Under the pieces are notes generated by a model, which saw nothing but the letters and a program-made list of their open reading frames with translations, was not told where the DNA came from and ran no database searches. A stretch of 64,000 bases of DNA, from assembly GCA_039922875.1 (NCBI GenBank), contig JBDTDV010000023.1:40318-104317 (forward strand). The letters are read 5' to 3'. The stretch is from JBDTDV01 sp039922875 (lineage in GTDB: Bacteria > Actinomycetota > Actinomycetes > Actinomycetales > Microbacteriaceae). Of the stretch, positions 59,324 to 64,000 are shown piece by piece. The translations under genes and the position numbers were made by a program. How positions within the stretch are numbered: position 1 is the stretch's first letter; each line of letters begins with the position of its first letter.

Positions 59324-60646
59324 ATGCCTAGAATCGCCCACGCTGAGATCACCGATGTTCGGTACCCGACCTCGCTCGAGCTGGACGGCTCCGACGCCGT
59401 CAACGTCGACCCGGACCACTCCGCCGCCTATCTGCAGTTGAGCGTGGATGACCCGAGCTGGCCGGTTGGTCACGCGTTCACGTTCACCGGAGGGCGGGGC
59501 AACGAGGTGATGTGTGCGGCGATCGCATCGGTACTGGAGTTCCTGCCGGACTGGGATGTCGAAAACATGCTGAGCCGGCTCGGCGAGATCTCGCGGCTGC
59601 TGGTGCATGACTCCCAGTTCCGCTGGATCGGTCCGGAGAAGGGGGTGAGTCACATGGCCGCCGGTACTGTTCTCAGCGCGCTATGGGACATCAAAGCGAA
59701 ACGCGCCGGGCTACCGCTCTGGAAGCTCCTTGCCTCGCTCACACCGGAGGAGCTCGTCGCGGTGGTGGACTTCAGCCATATCCGAGACGCGCTCACCGAG
59801 GACGAAGCACTTCAGTTGCTGCGCGCCGGCCAGGCCGGCAAGGCAGAGCGGATCGCCGAACTGGACGCACACGGATTCCCCGGCTACACCACGGCACCGG
59901 GATGGCTAGGCTACAGCGACGAGAAGATGCAGCGGCTGGCCAAGGAGGCGGTGGCCGAGGGCTTCACCCTGATCAAGATGAAGGTCGCCGGCGACGTCGA
60001 GGACGACAAGCGACGGATGCGTCTGGTGCGCGAAGCGGTCGGTCCCGACATTCGGGTGGCGGTCGATGCGAACCAACGCTGGGAGGTCGACGAAGCCGGG
60101 CCGTGGATCAACCGGCTGCAGGAGTTCAACCTGTGGTGGGTTGAGGAACCGACCAGCCCGGATGACATTCTTGGCCACGCCAGGATCCGCAAGGAGATCG
60201 CACCGATCAAAGTGGCCACGGGCGAGGCGGTGCAGAACCGGATTGTGTTCAAGCAGCTCCTGCAAGCCGGTTCCATCGACGTGATGCAAATCGACTCCAC
60301 CCGGGTCGCGGGGCCGAACGAGAACATTGCGAACTTACTACTGGCGGCGAAGTTCGGTGTTCCGGTGTGCCCGCATGCCGGCGGAGTCGGGCTCTGCGAG
60401 CTCGTACAGCACTACTCCTTCTTCGACTACGCGGTGGTGGGCAGGAGCAGGGAGGGCCGGGTCATCGAGTACGTCGACCATCTGCACGAGCACTTCGTAT
60501 CGCCGGTCGTGTTGCGCGACGGGCAGTACCTGGCGCCCACCGCGCCGGGAATCGGAGCGGAAATGCTATCGGAATCGATCACCCGCTGGACCTACCCGGA
60601 TGGCCCGGGCTGGTCGGCGCTCCGGGCCGACGGGCTGGTCAGCTGA
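59324..60646 (+). CDS. L-fuconate-dehydratase-type enolase-superfamily enzyme
   Basis: A 440-residue acid-sugar dehydratase. Features typical of FucD: RYPTSLELDGSDA near the start, RGNEVMCAAI, FRWIGPEKGVSHMA, the general base in KMKVAGDVEDDKRR, metal ligands in DANQRWE, EEPTSPDD and GEAVQN, and the histidine in CPHAGGVGLCE. It acts on L-fuconate or a similar acid sugar, a second dehydratase besides ManD in this island. Starts six bases after the UxuB-like gene; it ends eight bases into the convergent oxidoreductase gene. Confidence 0.87.
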   Translation: MPRIAHAEITDVRYPTSLELDGSDAVNVDPDHSAAYLQLSVDDPSWPVGHAFTFTGGRGNEVMCAAIASVLEFLPDWDVENMLSRLGEISRLLVHDSQFRWIGPEKGVSHMAAGTVLSALWDIKAKRAGLPLWKLLASLTPEELVAVVDFSHIRDALTEDEALQLLRAGQAGKAERIAELDAHGFPGYTTAPGWLGYSDEKMQRLAKEAVAEGFTLIKMKVAGDVEDDKRRMRLVREAVGPDIRVAVDANQRWEVDEAGPWINRLQEFNLWWVEEPTSPDDILGHARIRKEIAPIKVATGEAVQNRIVFKQLLQAGSIDVMQIDSTRVAGPNENIANLLLAAKFGVPVCPHAGGVGLCELVQHYSFFDYAVVGRSREGRVIEYVDHLHEHFVSPVVLRDGQYLAPTAPGIGAEMLSESITRWTYPDGPGWSALRADGLVS

Positions 60647-61724
60647 TCGGGAAATCCCGGTGGATCCGCTCGATGATCCGCACCACCTCAAGCGCCTCCC
60701 TGGGGTCTACCGGCGAGGGCCCTTCCTCTCGCACGGCGGCTGCGACCGCCGCGTAGAATCCCGGGTAGTCGCCGCGCTCCGTCGGGAGGCGCATGGTCGT
60801 GAGCGCGGGCTTTGGCTGACCGGTCGGGCCCTGGTGGCCCGGAGCCCCCTGCTCCAGGCTCAGCCGGCCCCAGGCATCCGCTTCGGTGATACCGTACGAC
60901 GGGTCGGTCGGCGATCCTCCGGCCTTGAGGGCGGACTCCTGCCCGTCCAGCCCGTCTACGCTGTATGCCCCCTTGGTGCCCAGCACCCGGAAACGAGGGC
61001 CGGACAGGGCCGCGACACTGCTCATGGTCAGGTGCGAGCGCACCCCGGACTCGTGAAGCAGCGAGACGAAAGCGTCGTCCTCGCTCACGCCACCGGGGCG
61101 GCCGACGCGCAGTTCCGCGTGCAGTTGCGAGACCGGACCGAACAACTGCAGCGCCTGATCGATCAGGTGGCTGCCGATGTCGAAGGTTATTCCGGCGCCC
61201 TGGGCAGCGGTCATCGTATCCTGCCACCTTTCGCGGCGCGGCCCGGCCCAGCGCTCGAAGGTCGACTCGAACCGCAGGACACGCCCGAGGGTGGCCTCGT
61301 CGATGAGCCTTTTGACCGTACGGAAGTCGCCGTCCCAGCGCCGGTTTTGGAACACGATCAGTGGGCGCTTCGCGGTCTCCGCCGCGTCGATCAGCGCCTG
61401 CGCTTCGGCGACGGATGTCCCGAAGGGCTTGTCGACGACCACTGCGGCACCGGCCTGCAGCGCAGCTTCGCCCAGGGCCAGATGGGTGTGTGCGGGTGAG
61501 GCCAGGACGATGAGATCGAGCTGGTCCGCCCGGGCCAGGAGCTCCTGTGGTGTGCCGACGATGTCCGCGGCTGGATAGCTCGACGCCGCCTGGGCGCGCC
61601 GGGTTGCGTCGCTGGTGGCGATCACCGTGAGGGTGAAGTCCGGATTGGTGGAAAGGAATGGTGCGTGAAAGACGCGCCCGGAGAGGCCGAAGCCGATGAT
61701 GCCTGTTCGAAGTGGTGCGACCAT
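60639..61724 (-). CDS. Gfo/Idh/MocA family NAD(P)-dependent oxidoreductase
   Basis: A 361-residue two-domain dehydrogenase. The N-terminal NAD-binding motif is IIGFGLSGRVFHAPFL, followed by VDKPFGTS with the catalytic lysine, and the C-terminal alpha/beta domain with DIGSHLIDQALQLFG (the catalytic Asp-x-x-x-His region). The sugar-like substrate is unknown. Its 3' end overlaps the fuconate-dehydratase gene by eight bases in convergent arrangement. Confidence 0.9.
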   Translation of the reverse strand: MVAPLRTGIIGFGLSGRVFHAPFLSTNPDFTLTVIATSDATRRAQAASSYPAADIVGTPQELLARADQLDLIVLASPAHTHLALGEAALQAGAAVVVDKPFGTSVAEAQALIDAAETAKRPLIVFQNRRWDGDFRTVKRLIDEATLGRVLRFESTFERWAGPRRERWQDTMTAAQGAGITFDIGSHLIDQALQLFGPVSQLHAELRVGRPGGVSEDDAFVSLLHESGVRSHLTMSSVAALSGPRFRVLGTKGAYSVDGLDGQESALKAGGSPTDPSYGITEADAWGRLSLEQGAPGHQGPTGQPKPALTTMRLPTERGDYPGFYAAVAAAVREEGPSPVDPREALEVVRIIERIHRDFPIS

Positions 61725-61815
61725 CTGTCTACCGTCTCACACTCGGCATAGGCCTTCGTGATTCGGCGCGAAATCGAAATGGCGCAGTGAATTTCGGGGA
61801 ATCCGCGCCAGCCGA

Positions 61816-62613
61816 TCACGCCGCGAGGGCGCTACGAAAACCTGGCGTCACCCGAAGGATGCCGTGATGATCCACGGCGAGTGCTTCCACGTCGCGGGTC
61901 GATGCGGCGAGGTCCAGCATATTCTGCCCACCCGCGACGATGGCCGTGGCCAAAACGTCGGCAGTGACGATGTCGGGAGCGAGGACGCTGACCTGTAGAT
62001 ACTCGCTTGCCGCGCGCGGGCTCTGCGTCCAGATGTGCTCGCCGCGCTCTGCCGATCCCGATGTTGCGACCGCGTGGTGGTTCTGGGTCATCACCACGGA
62101 AGCCATGAGCTGGGTGCGGTCTTCCGGGTCGGTGATCCCCACGGTCCAGGGTCGTGTTGGTGCTCGTCCGCGGGTGAGCACATCGCCACCGGCGTTGATG
62201 AACCAAGAGGTGAGCCCGCCGGCAGTGAGTGCCTCGCCGGCGTGCGCGATTGCCCATCCCTTGACGAGTCCGGAAAGGTCGATGATTCCGTCGCCGCGAT
62301 GCGGGGTGAAGGCGCCGTTCGTCGCATTTCGCCACCCGATGGCCAGTTCGTACATCACTCGAAGCTCCTCGGACGCATCCGACAATCTGAGGGTTCCGGC
62401 GGCGATCTGAGAAAGTTCGGAGCCTGGGCGGTAGAGGCTGTAACGCGAGTCTGCCTCGCGAAAGACCCTCTTCACGCGTTCGAGTGCAACTCGAACCGAA
62501 CCGATACCCACCGCATCGATTTCGGCGCCGAAACGCACGCTGACGGTGGTGCCCATCGTTTCGAAGACGTGGGCGTGCCCCTGGGAGGCGGCAACCCCTC
62601 GAAGCGAAACCAT
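61816..62613 (-). CDS. apbE: FAD:protein FMN transferase
   Basis: Transfers FMN from FAD to a threonine of target proteins. The 265-residue protein has the ApbE landmarks MGTTVSVRFG, SRYSLYRPGSELSQIAAG, GLVKGWAIAHAGEAL and NAGGDVLTRG. No signal peptide or lipobox is evident, unlike many ApbE proteins. Its start follows the FMN-binding protein by four bases on the same strand, so that protein is the obvious substrate. Confidence 0.93.
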   Translation of the reverse strand: MVSLRGVAASQGHAHVFETMGTTVSVRFGAEIDAVGIGSVRVALERVKRVFREADSRYSLYRPGSELSQIAAGTLRLSDASEELRVMYELAIGWRNATNGAFTPHRGDGIIDLSGLVKGWAIAHAGEALTAGGLTSWFINAGGDVLTRGRAPTRPWTVGITDPEDRTQLMASVVMTQNHHAVATSGSAERGEHIWTQSPRAASEYLQVSVLAPDIVTADVLATAIVAGGQNMLDLAASTRDVEALAVDHHGILRVTPGFRSALAA

Positions 62614-62616
62614 CTG

Positions 62617-63123
62617 CTACCGGGTGAAGTGTGCTGCGTCCAAGGCCGCCTGCAGCGAGGTCAGATAGCCTTCGGTGGTGTAGGTCGCGCCGCTGACCAT
62701 GTCGACGTGGGCGGACTGGCTAGAGAGAACTTCGGATCTGAGCATCGGTACGGCTTGTTGGTCGATTTCCATCGAAGTCGATCCTTGATCGGTCATCTGC
62801 AACGCGATCACATCCGTGATCCTCCCACCGGCTATCTCGGCCTTCACTTGGACGGTCCCGTACGGCGTTTGGATTTGGCTGCCCGTGAAGGTGCCGGCCG
62901 CCACCCCGGACGGCGCGGCAGGGGTTACCGGAGCCGAGGGCGCCGGAGCACTGGATGGCGTGGCCGAAGGCGCGGGCCCGGTGCCATCTGGGGCGGTAGC
63001 AGGCGGGGCCGTCGATGGGGCCACTGCACCGGTGAGGGTGGTCGGTTGGTTGCCGGCCTGCCATCCGATCAGGAGAATTGCCCCGGAAGCAAGTGAGGCG
63101 ATGATTGCGCTGCGTGCCCTCAC
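62617..63123 (-). CDS. Secreted FMN-binding-domain protein
   Basis: A 168-residue exported protein: an N-terminal signal or anchor helix (about residues 5-21), a Pro/Ala/Ser/Thr-rich linker (about 27-75), and an FMN-bind domain (about 76-165). The domain contains the flavinylation motif SGATYT, where the threonine takes a covalent FMN from ApbE. It likely passes electrons outside the membrane. Overlaps the reductase gene by ATGA and is followed by apbE. Confidence 0.92.
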   Translation of the reverse strand: MRARSAIIASLASGAILLIGWQAGNQPTTLTGAVAPSTAPPATAPDGTGPAPSATPSSAPAPSAPVTPAAPSGVAAGTFTGSQIQTPYGTVQVKAEIAGGRITDVIALQMTDQGSTSMEIDQQAVPMLRSEVLSSQSAHVDMVSGATYTTEGYLTSLQAALDAAHFTR

Positions 63124-64000
63124 CAGCTGAACCTTTCATAGTGGATGCGAAACTTGGAGATCCCGGCACGTTTGGCATCATCGATAACGAGGTCGGTCCA
63201 CCGACGTGGCCCGCAGACGAACAGGTCGGCGTCGCGGACATCGGAGACGATCGTGCTGAGGCTGACCCCCCGCTGGGATTCGCGGGCCGGCAACCAGCTG
63301 TTATGACCGCTTCGGGGCCTTGGCCCCAAGAAGACATGAAGGGGAATCGATCGAATTGCGCACAGGTCGCGGAGCTCCTCGAAGAGGAAGAGTTTGTGTT
63401 CGTTCGGGGCACGTACGATCACCGTCACCTCGCCGGGAGCGAAGTCTCCGGTTTCGAGTAGGGACAGGATCGGGGTGATTCCGATTCCCGCCGCGACGGC
63501 GACGGTTCGGCTGGTCGTGCGTGCCCGGTCGGTGAAGAGCCCGTATGGTCCTTCAATGCTGACCCGGGTACCGATCGGAAGGGCGTCGATGCTTCGGGTT
63601 CCGTTTCCCAGTTCACGGACCGTGATCCGCAGGCTGGTGGCGCCGGGCGCGGCAGAGAGGGAGAACGGATGCGCGTGCCACCACAGACCACCGGACCAAA
63701 ATCGCCAGATGAAGAATTGCCCACCACGGGCACCGAGATCGTCCAAGGACCGCCCGGTCATCTCGATCGAGTACACCCCTGGTCCCTCGGCGCGAACGCC
63801 GGTGACCCGCAGGCCGTGGCGGAGGCTGCGCACGATCGGAATAATGAACCGATATACCAGCAACGCCGCGGCTACGCCGAGGTAGAGCAGCATCCAGTAA
63901 TAGCGCGCCCAGGTCCCCGCGGCAAACATCTGGCTTGTGCTGAGCTGGTGGGGTAAAGCAACCAGCACCGCAACATAAGCGAGGAAGTGCACCAGGTGCC
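63120..64000 (-). CDS. Ferric-reductase-like membrane flavo-reductase, 5' end beyond the window
   Basis: A membrane/cytoplasm reductase missing its N-terminus at the window edge. The visible part begins in membrane helices (HFLAYVAVLVALPHQ; YWMLLYLGVAAALLVYRFI) like the ferric-reductase transmembrane domain, then has a ferredoxin-reductase-type FAD domain (HPFSLSAAPG) and an NAD(P) domain (AAGIGITPILSLLE; FVCGPRRWTD). It probably moves electrons from NAD(P)H across the membrane to the FMN-binding protein encoded just downstream. No stop lies between the visible start at 63992 and the edge. Confidence 0.9.
   Translation of the reverse strand, partial: HLVHFLAYVAVLVALPHQLSTSQMFAAGTWARYYWMLLYLGVAAALLVYRFIIPIVRSLRHGLRVTGVRAEGPGVYSIEMTGRSLDDLGARGGQFFIWRFWSGGLWWHAHPFSLSAAPGATSLRITVRELGNGTRSIDALPIGTRVSIEGPYGLFTDRARTTSRTVAVAAGIGITPILSLLETGDFAPGEVTVIVRAPNEHKLFLFEELRDLCAIRSIPLHVFLGPRPRSGHNSWLPARESQRGVSLSTIVSDVRDADLFVCGPRRWTDLVIDDAKRAGISKFRIHYERFSW

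Overview
The window comes from the chromosome of a high-GC Gram-positive actinobacterium, most likely of the family Microbacteriaceae. The evidence is the base composition, frequent GTG/TTG starts, LAXTG-type cell-wall sorting signals, a SigR-type promoter in front of trxB, leaderless genes with a TANNNT box six bases before the start codon, and the gene order trxA-trxB-murJ-(DUF6049-like gene)-CCA transferase-rpsF-ssb-rpsR-rplI-dnaB that lies near the replication origin in this group. No tRNA, rRNA, CRISPR array or prophage was seen.

Layout. Positions 1-4.3 kb hold putA and an adjacent TetR regulator with a 24-bp palindrome between them. Positions 4.4-15.2 kb are the conserved origin-proximal block: thioredoxin system, MurJ flippase, a large anchored protein, tRNA CCA transferase, the S6/SSB/S18/L9 operon and DnaB. 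A cluster of DnaA-box-like sequences precedes dnaB. Positions 15.3-23.1 kb carry housekeeping and redox genes: a phosphoglycerate-mutase-like protein with an unusual start, an Xi-type GST, a GlcD-like FAD oxidase, membrane proteins, SBP56/methanethiol oxidase and purB. Positions 23.4-27.6 kb hold a WXG-like/lipase gene pair and a secreted, sortase-anchored, aerolysin-like protein. Positions 27.6-32.3 kb hold a HisC-type aminotransferase and a branched-chain-type 2-oxoacid dehydrogenase operon (E1a, E1b, E2).

Positions 32.3-39.4 kb look like a zinc-homeostasis region: a Zur-box promoter, znuACB and zur, followed by a broken aminotransferase gene carrying an insertion sequence, then the cysteine-free (zinc-independent) forms of L28, L33 and S14, and HU. 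Positions 39.5-45.4 kb hold a CopD-CtaG fusion, a Pif1-like helicase and a penicillin-binding-protein-like lipoprotein that has lost its catalytic residues. Positions 45.6-48.0 kb encode two cell-surface proteins, one a cysteine-free chaplin-like repeat protein ending in LASTG.

Positions 49.4-61.7 kb are a catabolic island for uronic/acid sugars: mannonate dehydratase and uronate isomerase on one strand; LacI regulator, four-gene ABC importer, fructuronate-reductase-like enzyme and L-fuconate-dehydratase-like enzyme on the other; and a Gfo/Idh/MocA oxidoreductase. The right end (61.8-64 kb) is a flavinylation/electron-transfer set: ApbE, a secreted FMN-binding protein and a membrane flavo-reductase cut by the window edge. 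A window-wide peculiarity is the number of unrelated short tandem-repeat arrays (12-24 bp units) in and between genes.
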